From: Pyrenopolyporus hunteri
Lineage: Eukaryota > Ascomycota > Sordariomycetes > Xylariales > Hypoxylaceae
Reading direction: 5' to 3'
DNA length: 64,000 nt
NCBI GenBank assembly: GCA_902806595.1
Contig: CADCXC010000037.1
Span: forward strand, 3,286,001 to 3,350,000
Positions 12,277-23,114 of this stretch are shown here, piece after piece. Within the stretch, counting starts at the first letter, position 1; every line of letters begins with the position of its first letter. The notes under the pieces are model-generated. The model was given only the letters and a program-made list of their open reading frames with translations, did not search any database and had not been told where the DNA came from. The translations under genes and the position numbers were made by a program.

Positions 12277-13515
12277 CTATTGGTCTCCGGTGCCAAAAAC
12301 TTCGAGATGTATTCTTTCTGGGGCTACTCCGGCGCCGACCAGATACTTCTCCATGTCTTTCATGAACGCGTATGGGCCACAGATGTAGTACCCAGCGCGA
12401 GGATTATCAAGAAAAAGACCGGACTTGGGGTCGACCTTGCTGAGGTCCATCCTCCCCGCGAAGTGGTAGTCGACGCCTTGGACGTCACGCTGCTGGGGGG
12501 ATGTCACGAAGAAAGTGGCGCTGATGTTGTTCTTAACGCTCTTGGAACACGTGTCCCGGACGTGGTCGCTGAACGCACGAACTTCGGAGCTGTGCACGCC
12601 ATGTATCCATGAGATCCGCCGCTGGGAACCCGCGTTCACGGAACTGTTGAGGATCGAGAGCATGGGTGTGAGGCCTACGCCGGCCGAGATTAGAGCGATC
12701 GGCTTGTCCTCATCCTCCTTGGGATCCACGAAGAATTCCCCGGCGGGCGCCGTCAACTCGAGAATATCACCCTCATTATAATTCGCGTGTAACAAATTGG
12801 AGATCAGGCCGGGAATCCCGGCTTCTTTGCCCTTTTCCTTCTTCACGCTGATACGGTAGTAGTCGGTTCGCGGCGCCTCGCTTAGCGAATATTGCCTAGG
12901 CTGCATGTGGCCCATCTGGGGGACGAATACCTGCAGGCTGATGTACTGTCCCGGCAGAAACGAAGGGAGTGGCTTTCCGTCTTCGGGCACGAGGTAGAAG
13001 CTGGTTATCTCCGATGTCTCTTGCACTTTTCGCTGGATCTTGAAACGGCGCCAGCCCGGCCAGTTTTCGTGCGCCGCGTAGAGCTGTCGTTCTCGGTTGA
13101 TGAATATATCGGCCAAGGCGGCGTAAGCTGCGGTCCACGCCTCGGCGATCTCGGGTGTACAGGCGTCACCTAACACAGCGGCCACGGCCTCGATCAAGTG
13201 CTTCCCGACGATTGGGTACTGGTCGGCCTGGACGTTGAGGCTTTCGTGCTTGTGCGCAATCCTCTCCACAAGGGCCTTCAATTGGCCAAGGTCGTCGACG
13301 TAGGAGGCGTAGGCAAAGACGGCAGCGGCCAAGGCCCGCGGCTGGGCTCCGCTTGCTTGATTCGACATACTAAACATATTCTTGAGCTCCGGATGGGCGC
13401 TAATCATATTATTATAGAAGAGAGTGGTGATTTCCGTGCCGTGTTCTTTTAGGACGGGGGCGGTAGCCTTGACGATGGCGATGTGCTCGGGCGAGATGGG
13501 CGCTGCGACAGCCAT
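12277..13515 (-). CDS. Flavohemoglobin (nitric oxide dioxygenase)
   Basis: Detoxifies nitric oxide: NO plus O2 plus NAD(P)H gives nitrate, using heme and FAD. Single exon, 412 aa, the usual family length (about 400-416). The globin domain (1-150) has B10 Tyr34 (LFYNN), E7 Gln53 (SNQASG), proximal His90 (AHKH) and Tyr100 (QYPIVG). The FAD domain has RQYS at 207-210. The NAD(P)H domain has SAGVGLTPM at 277-285 and YYICGP near 376-381; the tail LEVFGTG (404-410) is typical. I start at ATG 13515 (CCCAACATGGCT), giving MAVAAPISPEH. The frame stays open 43 codons further, but only from a GTG with no upstream in-frame ATG, so that extension is not used. Same strand as the PKS but 3 kb upstream of it; likely independent. 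Probably NO-inducible (family knowledge). Confidence 0.96.
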   Translation of the reverse strand: MAVAAPISPEHIAIVKATAPVLKEHGTEITTLFYNNMISAHPELKNMFSMSNQASGAQPRALAAAVFAYASYVDDLGQLKALVERIAHKHESLNVQADQYPIVGKHLIEAVAAVLGDACTPEIAEAWTAAYAALADIFINRERQLYAAHENWPGWRRFKIQRKVQETSEITSFYLVPEDGKPLPSFLPGQYISLQVFVPQMGHMQPRQYSLSEAPRTDYYRISVKKEKGKEAGIPGLISNLLHANYNEGDILELTAPAGEFFVDPKEDEDKPIALISAGVGLTPMLSILNSSVNAGSQRRISWIHGVHSSEVRAFSDHVRDTCSKSVKNNISATFFVTSPQQRDVQGVDYHFAGRMDLSKVDPKSGLFLDNPRAGYYICGPYAFMKDMEKYLVGAGVAPERIHLEVFGTGDQ

Positions 13516-14823
13516 GTTGGGTGAATTACCTACGAGGTTATGATGAATGAATAAATGGCGATTCTTGAGCTTAATTAATGGACAGAACGCTTTGGCAATA
13601 TAGATCAAAGATCGTAGTAGGCATGCGGTTGGGATGGCTTTCACGGCTGCGATAACGCTGGCCTTAAATACTCCTATCCGCCCTACGAACCCGAATATAC
13701 ATACCCGAATGTAATTGGCCGCTGGAGTTTGTAGAAGACACGGGATGCTTTCATCTCCGGAAATCCATCAGTCCATCGTACCACGTTTTCCGTGGAAGAC
13801 GCCGGGTTGATGCCCATAACTCAGCTGTGGCGACGAAACAAGATGTAAAAGTCGTTCTTTTTTTTGCGTCCTAGATGAACCCACCGGGCTCCGACTATTT
13901 TCGTGGATTTACCATCTCCGCGGTAGTCAACCCCTGGGCGGTCCGAGGCACCTCTCATTGAGCCTGCCCTTCTTGGTGCCAACACTCGATATTATTCATT
14001 GTATATTGTAGATTTACCGTTTATACATTTTCAATTGGCTTAACCACATCTGCTACCAACTTCCAGGCAAGGCTTGCGGATCGCTTGATTATACCAGAGC
14101 CGGCTTGGTGCCTACGTCTTCCAGATACCGATTATTGTCGCGAGTCATTAGGTTAGGTACGGTAGGGTAGGCTGGCCAACCTTTTAAGACTTCGATCTCG
14201 GCAATGGCGCATCTTAACCCCGACTTCTCTTTTCAAGGTAATTATCGCAATGCGCATATTCGCCTTCTAGGGACCCGGTTCCAGCTAAAAGGAACTCGGG
14301 TAATTTTGTCAGGTGCTTCGAGATTTGCCTTTCCCCGCGGACAAGAGAAAGTCGGAAATTTAGGTAGCAATTAGCGAAGATTCAACAGGCACAAACGCCT
14401 ACCAACCTAACAACAGGGGGGGAACTGGTTGGAAGTCCACCTCTAGAAAGTATTTTATTATTCATCGACTGGACCTAGGCGACCCGCCAAGTTGTGCCAG
14501 CCCAAGACGGGCACTCTTTACGTAATTGGTTCAGACTCTAGATGCTCCCAAGCTTCAGAAATGGCCATCAACGCTACAGAGTCATACGATATAGGCAAAT
14601 ACCGCAATCTATAGGCAGCCGGCCGTCTATCGTGCATCTCCCGCGAGCCGCATGGATATCGGAGAACCGTGAAGGAAAGACAAGACACATCTAACAAGAC
14701 ACATCCACCCAGCCGTAACACGTTTGATATCCGGATCAACAGAACCCACCAACCCACAAAACCCTCACCCCTCGCCATGGCTTCCCACGTGCTTCCTCCT
14801 AGAAACGGGCACAAGCATCCCTT
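13516..14823. other. Flavohemoglobin promoter region / ccg-9 3' flank
   Basis: About 1.3 kb with no supported gene. Small ORFs on the minus strand here start at TTG/GTG and look like chance. It should contain the flavohemoglobin promoter; I could not identify a specific regulatory site. Confidence 0.5.
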
Positions 14824-17393
14824 TCACAAACCTTGCTCGTCTGAGCCATGCGACACCTTCATATCACCTTCATGGAACCTAGGTAACTCGGTCTGTCGAG
14901 TAAACTCGCGTGGGAGACGGTTCTCTCCCTCCCGATACGGATGACCGGCCTCATCTCGCGCCAGGTCGTTGACCCATCTAGAATTTCCTTTGAAGGCCCC
15001 GGCACCGTCTTGCTCGGCTCCGGCCTCATAGAATTTATTCGCAAGATAGAACCAGGAAAGGGCGTTGCCAACGGTGCCGACCTCGTCGCTGACACCGTTC
15101 TTCGCTGCTTGGCTCATCTGGTCCCACAGTTCCTGGTTCGTAAATAGCTCTATGAGATGCTGCGCCACGGCCTTGTAGTCGCCGGGCTCGACCAGAAAGC
15201 CGTTTTTCTTATCCTTGACCTGTATTGGTATGCCGCCCGCGAGTGTGGCAATCACCGGCCGCCCAGCATGCAGTGCTTCGGACACTTTGACTTCGAAACC
15301 CTCCCGCGTGGATAACTGAAGCACTACGTGTGCTCTTGCGATTAGTGTATTGAGAAGCTGATCGTTGGCCTGCAGGCGCATGACGCTAATGTCATCGGCG
15401 AATTCCGGATAATACATCTCAATCTGCTCCATGACGGCGTCATATATCAAATTTCCGTCGGGATCGTCAATCGAGCTGTTGCCCGTACTATATGGAGGGG
15501 TGAGCATCGGTACAAGAATATGCAGCCAGGGTGAACTCACACTACTAATTGGGGGACATCTTGTAGCCCCAGTTCCCTGGCGCGCCGGCGGAACTCGCCG
15601 TACGAGTCTATAACCGTGGGGATGCCTTTTGCTGGGTCGAAGCGAGCAACCTGAATGATGTATTTACCTGACTACGTATTAGCCTGGTGAAATTAGTATA
15701 CGAATAATAAACCTAACATTCTGGATATCTCAACGGCGTCCTGAAACGTTTGGGACTGGTTAGCGCTATTCCTCGAACCAAGGAGCCCAGATTATTCTTA
15801 CATGCGCTGGGCATGGCATTGTTCGTTGTAGTTGCTCCCGTAGTAGCCACTGTCCCACTCATTCATAGGTTTGTTCAGTCCATCAAGCCTGTATACCTAG
15901 CATTAGCAAGGAATGAACCGTTGGGCGTTAAATTACAACGAGGACTCACCAGTCTGTAGTTGCTGGCAGGTATGTAACCAAGTCGCGAGGGACGTTGTCG
16001 GGGACGAATTTGGGGATTGGATGGCTCACGAACATATCAGCATGGCGGATGTTGTTCCACAGAAAATTCCACGCTTGATCTTGCGGCGAACCGTTCTCAG
16101 CAACAAGGTCACTGCGGATTTGGATATGCGAGCGATAGATGACGGGTCGATTTGGAGTGATGTCCTTGATTAACGGAATAAGCCCAGGCATTTGGGGGTC
16201 GTCGATCTATGGGTGTCTTAAGTTAGCCAGAGTAACCAATTTTACTTGAACTGACCGCGTAAAGAAATACACATCGTTAAATATGAAATCCGCCTAGAAT
16301 AACCCCATGTGGTCGAACAGATGACCCCAAAGGAAAGGGGCATGCCAGTTTCATCGCTGAACACGACGACTTCACCACATACAATAATAATGTCAGCGCC
16401 GCCTTCCTCAACAGGGCGCAAGGGGCCCCCCTTTGAGAGCCAGTAACGATTTGCGTTTTCGGTAATCCAATCGGTGATCAGTTGCTGCTCCTCTGACGAG
16501 ATTCGTTCATCCGGCTGGCTGACGCCTTGAAGGATGTTGTGCATGTTCTTGGTAATTCGGAAAACGCCCGGGCGCGGCTTCGGAACTGATAAAAACTGTC
16601 AGTAGAGCAGGTATTTCCGGCTAGGCTGTCCACATTATAAACTATTTTCCTTAGATGCGATTCAACATACCATACCAGGTCAGGTCAACACCAGCCAAAC
16701 GAGAGAACCGCACCAGGGCATGTCGCATGAGTGCAACACCACCCCCCTGAGGGGTTGAACTGAAAAAGGCGATCTTGACTTTCTTATCCTTCAACTGTTT
16801 GGCGAAGTGCATCATCGAATCCCACGTGGCACTGCCGCAAGTGGACTTGTAATCCTCAAGGGTTGTCAAGTGAGCCTTGAATCCTGCATCGCTCATAACA
16901 GCACCCCGAAAGCCAACCTGTAGAATAGGAACAAGAGAAGGTCCAAAAACCCTATTAGATCGGGTTATCATAGGGAGCCCACACGGCCTATACGACTGGG
17001 CTTGGCAACTTACATTACGCACTTTCGTGCCATCGAATCTGCTTGCTCATCCACATTTTTATCGTCCCAAAATGACGTCTCAGACTTATCGACGTCGAAG
17101 TCGATGGGAACGACGTCGATTTCCAGCCACAGGCGGGAGTTGAGGGTGGGGCTCAAGTCTTTCAAATCTAAAGGGAGCCCGGCGCCGATAAATTTGACAA
17201 AATTATCGTGTTCGTATTTCTGCACCTGGGAGACTACATAATCCGCGATAACATCTTTGCCCTGGTGAGGGGGGTCGTTGAGTTTCAAGTGTTCAACCAT
17301 GTAGTCGATAAGATACGTGTGGTCGTGGGTGGCGATTGACAGCACTACCGTATTGTCGCCGTTTGTCACGACTGAAATGCCGAGGAAGAGCGG
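14824..17393 (-). CDS. ccg-9: Trehalose phosphorylase (retaining), clock-controlled gene-9 family, GT4; N-terminus unresolved
   Basis: Family members make or phosphorolyse trehalose (glucose-1-phosphate plus glucose); the Neurospora homologue is clock-controlled gene-9. Exons by eye, minus strand: 17393(?)-17014, 16951-16671, 16585-16383, 16206-15950, 15888-15802, 15740-15718, 15667-15541, 15487-14824. Introns are 62, 85, 176, 61, 61, 50 and 53 nt, and all phases agree. Recognisable segments in order: GISVVTNGDNTVVLSIATHD; VFGPSLVPILQVGFRGAV; STPQGGGVALMRHALVR; VPKPRPGVFRITKNMHNILQ; PVIYRSHIQIRSDLV; IIQVARFDPAKGIPTVIDSY; then the GT4 EX7E motif EGFEVKVSE followed by HAGRPVIATLAGGIP. The visible part is about 670 aa; the family is somewhat longer, so the first exon is missing. 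A likely last upstream intron is about 17394-17453 (GTAAGC...CTCAAAG), but no upstream ATG exon fits its phase. Confidence 0.9.
15718..15740 (-). other. ccg-9: 23-nt microexon of the trehalose phosphorylase gene
   Basis: Between a 61-nt intron (15741-15801) and a 50-nt intron (15668-15717) lies a 23-nt exon encoding roughly TPLRYPE plus split codons. It is required to keep frame between QCHAQRM and KYIIQVARF. The flanking introns carry ctaac and tactaat branch-like sites. Automated prediction would probably miss it. Confidence 0.7.
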
Positions 17394-20300
17394 CTTTGAG
17401 AGGCACGTTAGCTATCTACGCCTCGTCTTTCTGCGCCGAGTTATCAAGCTTACCGTGAGGGCTCGAGCGAAAGGCCCATCTACTATGCGTCAGTTTCCTA
17501 TAGAAAGCGAGGCCTTAAACCCTGAAGCAACAGTCCGGAAGGGGCGTGTTGCATCTTCACTGGCGGAGGGAAAAGCCGATAGCAAGAAGGATCGGGACGT
17601 ACTGCGCGTGAGTCAGTCTCGCTGTAGGGCAGTGGCTCGTTTATAGGGTGTTCTGGAGGCCATAATATGGGTTTCAAGGAGCGTGTCTTTCACACTAACC
17701 GTTTAGCAGCAAACTCACTCAACCGGCGCTGGTGGTGGGCCGAAGTTGTTGAAAACCTCCTTCTCTTTTCCAGGATTGGTGCCATGATTGGTTAGGCACC
17801 AGAATGAGAAATGAAGACGATTCTAGCAGTCTAGTAACCGATTGGTGCGTAGAGGGGGTATACCCTTATGTGAGCATACGGACGGAGGAACCTGGAAGGT
17901 TGTCTTTGTCGTGTAGGCTTGGTAGGCGATCCTAACCGTGGAGAGAACTGCCTCCGCGGTCTTTATCTACGAAATCCAAAGGGGCAAAACCTGACATGTG
18001 CTCGGATGGACCGGTGAGGGATTCGAAAGAGAAATGCGGTGTGCGGCGAGAGCTGAGAGAGGGAGGATGAGTTGATACCTGAAGTACATGACTGGTACCT
18101 GTATGGATGGCGTATTGGCGTATTGGCGTATTGGCGTATACCTACGGTACCGATCACATACCTGGTATGTAGGTAGGTATATCATCTACCAATGTCTACC
18201 CATCGGGCACCTGCCGCAGCCCGCCTACGAATCCGGAAGAAGTCGAATGATGTCGACTTTCCATGGCGATTCACTTGCCCGTCTCTGCTTAGGGGTGCCT
18301 GAGCCGGCTTTGCCTTAGCATGAGTCCTATAAGCCAGGCGGGGGCAAGTAAGGATAGATAGGTGCGTGCTTACCCACACGCAGGTAGGCACACGCGAACA
18401 CGGATAGGACTGGGACGCCAGGTAGGTATCCCTCGGAGCCGGGAGCTAGGCAATAATTGTAGCGTCACCATGACGCATTTCGTCCACGAAATTGGGGGGT
18501 CCCGATAGTGGGGGTTGGAATTGGGGTGAGGAGGAGGAGGAGGAGGGATAGGTAGGTACTACTCCGTACATATGGATATGGCACCCATGCTGAGTCCATA
18601 ATCAAGTCACCGCGAGTCGCTAGACACGTACGATATACGGGTGGTCGTAGGTTTAAATTAGAATGAGGCTGAAGAAACCTCCCGAGTCCATGGGTTTTCT
18701 CCTACGTACCTTACCTACCTAGGTATATTGGTCAGCTGGTATTGTATTGTATTGTACATGTAGGAGGATGTATGTATACCTACCTACCTCTCCCTCTTAA
18801 TCGATACCCATTCCGCGAAAGCGCCCCTCACGTCTAAGCCAACTTTTGGGAAGGTAGGTACCTACCTACACGTAGGCACCATGCACGTACCAAATGTATT
18901 ATCGTATGTTTTATTCACGTTAAGAGCTACTTATGTACCTACCTGGGTGGGTATGTATTAGGTAGTAGCTACCTACCACCTCGAGGAGCTGGTATATATA
19001 ACATCCAGCATATGTAGGTAGGTACCTATATAACAACTTCTAATCAAGAGGCATATCCCTACGAAGTACGTAGGTAAGTGCCTACCTACCTAGGTACCTA
19101 GGTATGTAAGCCGGCCCGCCTACCACGACATACCTAAGCAGGTACTTAGAAACCCCCCACCCCCAAAAAGAAAAACAAATTTCAGAAAGCCTCGTATGAT
19201 TTCCGAATGTTAATTGCTCCACCCTCGCTTAAGGCCCGACCACCGCACGTTTCCTGGCCGCGTGTGAGGTCCTCGTGTTTCCGTATATGAGGCAGAGAGC
19301 CAGGTACATACTGTACTTTCTTGCTTAGGTATGTGTGTATATACATACAGGAACGCATGAATCACCGCCTTGCCTTACCGCTACTCGCCCTCCAATGGCG
19401 ACAACATCGGGTGAGAAGAATGATGGTAAACTTGTATGGCCTGGGAATGTGGATGTGGCTGCCTGCTTGTTCACGAGCTTGATCATGCCAGGGCTGCAGG
19501 GCTCAGTTTAGCAAAGCCGCCGCGGGGACGCCACTCGACTATGACTAAGCTTCGGGAGTTTCCGTGCTTCCCGTCTCCGTCGTTTGTTTACGTGTTTTCC
19601 CCGCGTGTGTCGTCAACTCTTGGGATCTAGAGGAAATCAACAAGATTTACGGAAGTTCATGATCCTCATATATATACTTATATCGCTAACCGCTGGATAT
19701 CGATTTCTAGACCGGAAACCCCCTCGCGCCCCATTAATGTACGCATACGCCGAACTCAGTGCCAATGATATCTTGACAGTCTGCCACTGTGCGATTACAA
19801 TCGTCGGAGCCTTGACCATTAGGCGTTCCCTTAGCTATATTACGATAATGCTAACGAAAATACGGTCGAGCCCGGGTGGAGTCCGCGGCACCGTGTCCGG
19901 CACCATCCCTGGTTTGTTAGGGAGCAACGTTTAATCCATCCCCGGAGTGTGGCTCCAAACGACCGGAACGACACAGTGATTACAATCACCGTACATATCA
20001 CATAGTATGAATCCCGGTGAGCGAGGACGTTTCCTACTCTTCTACCTTGATTGGGGGGTATGGGGGTTGGCTGTGAAGCTACGCACTTCGGCGACGGTTA
20101 GCCCCGAGGGTTTCGATCCGATCAGCTCGGACTATATAAGGTCTGTCGAGAAGGATTCATCTCCCATTTAGACTATTGGGTGAGAATGTTGAACGTATCG
20201 GATGCGTTATTGAGTGACTGAACTAACATCGGTTAACTAACTGTTATAGATTACGGCCGTTCCCTATGCGGAATAAGTGTCTCCTCAGATGATGCTCGCA

Positions 20301-20493
20301 ATATATCGCCTCGAACTATTATAGTGGTGTAGGAATGCTAGTCGTTACGAGGCTTAAGCCGTTATAACTTTTAGCATCCCTGGACGGAGGTAAAATTTAT
20401 CCACTGGATTTAGGGAGTCAGTATCTAAGTGTCAATGGACGTAAAAGCTTATAGCTTACCAGAAATATTTTCCGTCAGGTTTAATTTTTTTTT
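17394..20493. other. 3.1-kb gap: ccg-9 5' region and repeat-rich DNA
   Basis: The proximal part must hold the missing first exon and promoter of the trehalose phosphorylase gene. From about 18.1 to 19.15 kb it is dense in GGTA/TACC-type runs (about 18169, 18714, 18778, 18852, 18936, 19015, 19080). A hydrophobic ORF of about 90 codons with an ATG at 19658 (+) has no recognisable family. No RNA gene seen. Confidence 0.5.
18111..18139. repeat. 8-bp tandem repeat (CGTATTGG), about 3.6 copies
   Basis: Three perfect units plus a partial fourth, roughly 0.7 kb upstream of the trehalose phosphorylase coding region and next to a GGTA-type cluster. Confidence 0.9.
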
Positions 20494-21740
20494 TTAGTTA
20501 CTGTTTCCCCCATCGCTTTGGTTCTCTCCTGTAGAGCCTCCATCCTGGCCCTTTTCCTCACTACCCTCCCGCTTTTCCCGACTCGCCTTCTCAGCTTCAT
20601 CCTTAGCCTTATTTTCCTCCTCCCTCTTCCGGGCAGCCTCCTTCTCTTCTCTTATCCTTTCCTTCTCCTTCTTTTCAAGTTCTTCCCATTTCCCGGTATA
20701 GTCCTCTTCGCCCCTTCGGTCATGGAGTCTTTCGTTGAGGCCTGTAAGCCTTGGTTTGGCGTCACCGACCTTCATTCGCCCAATGAGACTAATAAAAATG
20801 GCAGCGCCCACCACGCCGGTCAATACGAAACGGTACGTTCCGTACCACGAGGGCGCCCAGGCTCGGACAGTAGCACGAGAGTCGGCGAAGTACAGCATGA
20901 CGAAAGCCGCGAACTGAGACGTCAGTGCGAAATCCATGGGCATCAATAATGTCGGCCAAGCTACTACGGAAGCCAGGACCCCAAGCCCGTACCGGAAGCG
21001 CGTACGATCCGGGTTGGGCACTTTCTCAGCATATTCCATACCCCAGTGAACCGCGCCGAGGAAGCTTATTATGATAGCGCCGTATCCCAGTTGTATAGGT
21101 TCGATAACGCCGAGTAAGTGTCGCGCCGTATCATGGCTGATCATAATGCTGTTTACAAAATTGGACGTGGTTGGCCACTCGGTGTTTAAGTTCCATGAGA
21201 GGTAGACGGTGGATATAGACGTGGCAAGGTACGGTAATGTACCGGCGAGACCCAAGAAATAGGGCTCTCTCGGGACACCTGAGAGATCAAACGTGTCCTT
21301 GACGGTTTCCTATGGAAGAATGAGGGAATTAGTGTAAGAAGCCCTGGGCGGATGGGGCTGGAGAATAGTTGTACCAAATCGTCCCTAATGCCATGTTTGA
21401 TGGGTTTCTGCACTCCCTGGCTATCGGGCTCATATAAATGGCGGACGCTCGACTCCGTGGTTACCACCTCTGGATTCGACTCGAGCTTTGCCTGGCCGGC
21501 TTTCTTCTCCTCTTCTGGATCTCTTCCATACTGGAGGCCACTCTGTGTCTTAGTGACGTATCGAGCTCTCCGTATTGGTGGGATGATGTGGGAAACGGGT
21601 GTTTTTGTGCGTATTGAGTTGAACTTGGTAGCTGTGAATATTGTTTTCAAATACGGACGCGTTCCTGAGGAGAGCGAGGTTCCCCGCGAAGCAATTGCTC
21701 TAGAAGAGCCTGTTACGAGAAGTCGCGTGCTTCGTAGCAT
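20494..21740 (-). CDS. Mitochondrial DUF3429-type multi-pass membrane protein (two exons)
   Basis: Function unknown; the family is fungal/eukaryotic and predicted to sit in the mitochondrial inner membrane. Model: exon 1 21740-21375, intron 21374-21310 (65 nt, GTACAA...CATAG), exon 2 21309-20494; 393 aa. The splice joins GIRDDL to ETVKDTFDLSGVPREPYFLG in phase. I start at ATG 21740 (MLRSTRLLV); the frame extends six codons upstream only from a TTG. The N-terminus is Arg/Ser-rich, presequence-like. About four or five hydrophobic segments follow: one near GLAGTLPYLATSISTVYL, one around IISFLGAVHWGMEYAEK (a family-typical signature), a long one ending MLYFADSRA, and one at RFVLTGVVGAAIFISLIG. 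The C-terminal ~80 residues are Lys/Glu-rich, probable coiled coil; such tails often attract a misleading MNN4-like label. Confidence 0.85.
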
Positions 21741-23114
21741 TACAGCTGGTTGGCGCAACCGAGAAACCTAACTAAGAAGAATGAAGATGAGCGGAAGGGG
21801 GAGTAGGAAGAATTTGGTAGCTTATTTAATAAGAAATAATAAAACGACTATAGCGAAAACTGAGGGGATACAACTCTACGAGGTTTGTATAGGCGTCCAC
21901 GATAGCAAATTACCAGATCTACAACTCTCGGCGAAATATGACGTTTAAGTGAAGTCGAAGGGAACTGTTCAACCTAAACAGGAAAAGTAGAAAAACATGT
22001 AAGTACCTGCCTATATATATAGAGACGGGAACAAAGAGAGAACAGGCTCACTTTACTGAGACGGGAATAATTGATGCAATTACGTCGTCAGAGCGATATG
22101 AGCAGTACCCAGCACTTGACTTCGGATTGTGCTGGATTGTATGTGGTGACGTAATGGGCTGGAACTTGATCTGTGCTAAGATTACCCAATACGGAAGTGC
22201 GAGGTGGGTACTACCCCTCAATTCGTGGCTGAGGCCTGCCACATGGAGAAAGTGGGCGGTATCAAGGGGGCTGCAGGGTCAGGTACCTACCACTCAGGCA
22301 TCCATGTACTTCCCGAGGTAGGTCAAGCCACAAACACGGACCACCGAAGAGCGTCATCAATCCTTCAAAGCCGGCAAGGCAGCCGACCTTCTTCGAAGAC
22401 TGAGCGACCAACCTCAGTAAATACCTACCTAGGCAGGTACCTCCACCAACAGCCGGTCGCGGGTTTTTAGTCGCAAATCTCAAATTGACAGGCTTGGCCA
22501 CTTTCCTTTTCAATTTGTTTTCTTTTCTTTTTGTTTTGTGCTGAGCGAGTCCCATACGCCGACGTCTCTCTAGGCATGATTGACAATATTTTGCTGGCTT
22601 TTGTTCCTTGGCTCTAGAGCTTCTCGCCCACCTTGACCTACCCAACGTATCAAACACATAGCCACGAAACTCGACCCCTCCCTCTCCTACGTCCGCCTAT
22701 CCACCCTTTAGTATTCGCCCTCACAAACCTACGGGCTACAAGCTGCCTGCGTAGGCTCGCTCGATCCAAATAATCCGGGTAACTTACCTTTCTCGGCCGG
22801 ATTCGTTCAAGGCAAGGCTTTTTGTATCCAGCAATTCTCAAACTTACCCAATTCATCTTCATGGTTGCGGCACACGTATCCCATACCCTATTCTGCCAGT
22901 AAAACTCAATAACGAAGTCACGGGCCGCCGCCTTTACGCCGTCAGCAGTAGCTAAAACGGAAATGACAAGCAGCAATACAATTGCCAACCAAAACGCTTC
23001 GCAGTAAATACCGTTCGACCAGCCCAGCCGTGTTTCTCGCAGATGAAGCGACTTGATAACAATCGTTAGCCTACGAACTCGCCCCGGCCCGGGTTACGGC
23101 GTTATACAGTCGAA
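21741..23114. other. Divergent promoter region, DUF3429 gene / VPS13
   Basis: 1.37 kb between divergent start codons, so it should hold both promoters. GGTA-type runs occur near 22280 and 22425, and T-rich tracts near 22500-22540. The minus-strand ORFs at 22262-22657 and 22650-22988 begin at GTG/TTG and look like chance. Confidence 0.55.

Noticed and set aside
13516..13644. 43-residue basic N-terminal extension of flavohemoglobin that resembles a mitochondrial presequence
   Set aside because: The extension opens with GTG (13644) and I found no in-frame ATG in the next ~60 bases upstream. ATG 13515 has a good context and gives the normal family length.
20050..20135. tRNA-like B-box (GGGTTTCGATCC)
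   Set aside because: No matching A-box, acceptor stem or T-stem pairing could be found.
22262..22988. Two minus-strand ORFs upstream of VPS13
   Set aside because: They start at GTG/TTG, are Arg/Lys-rich by chance, and occupy the divergent promoter region.
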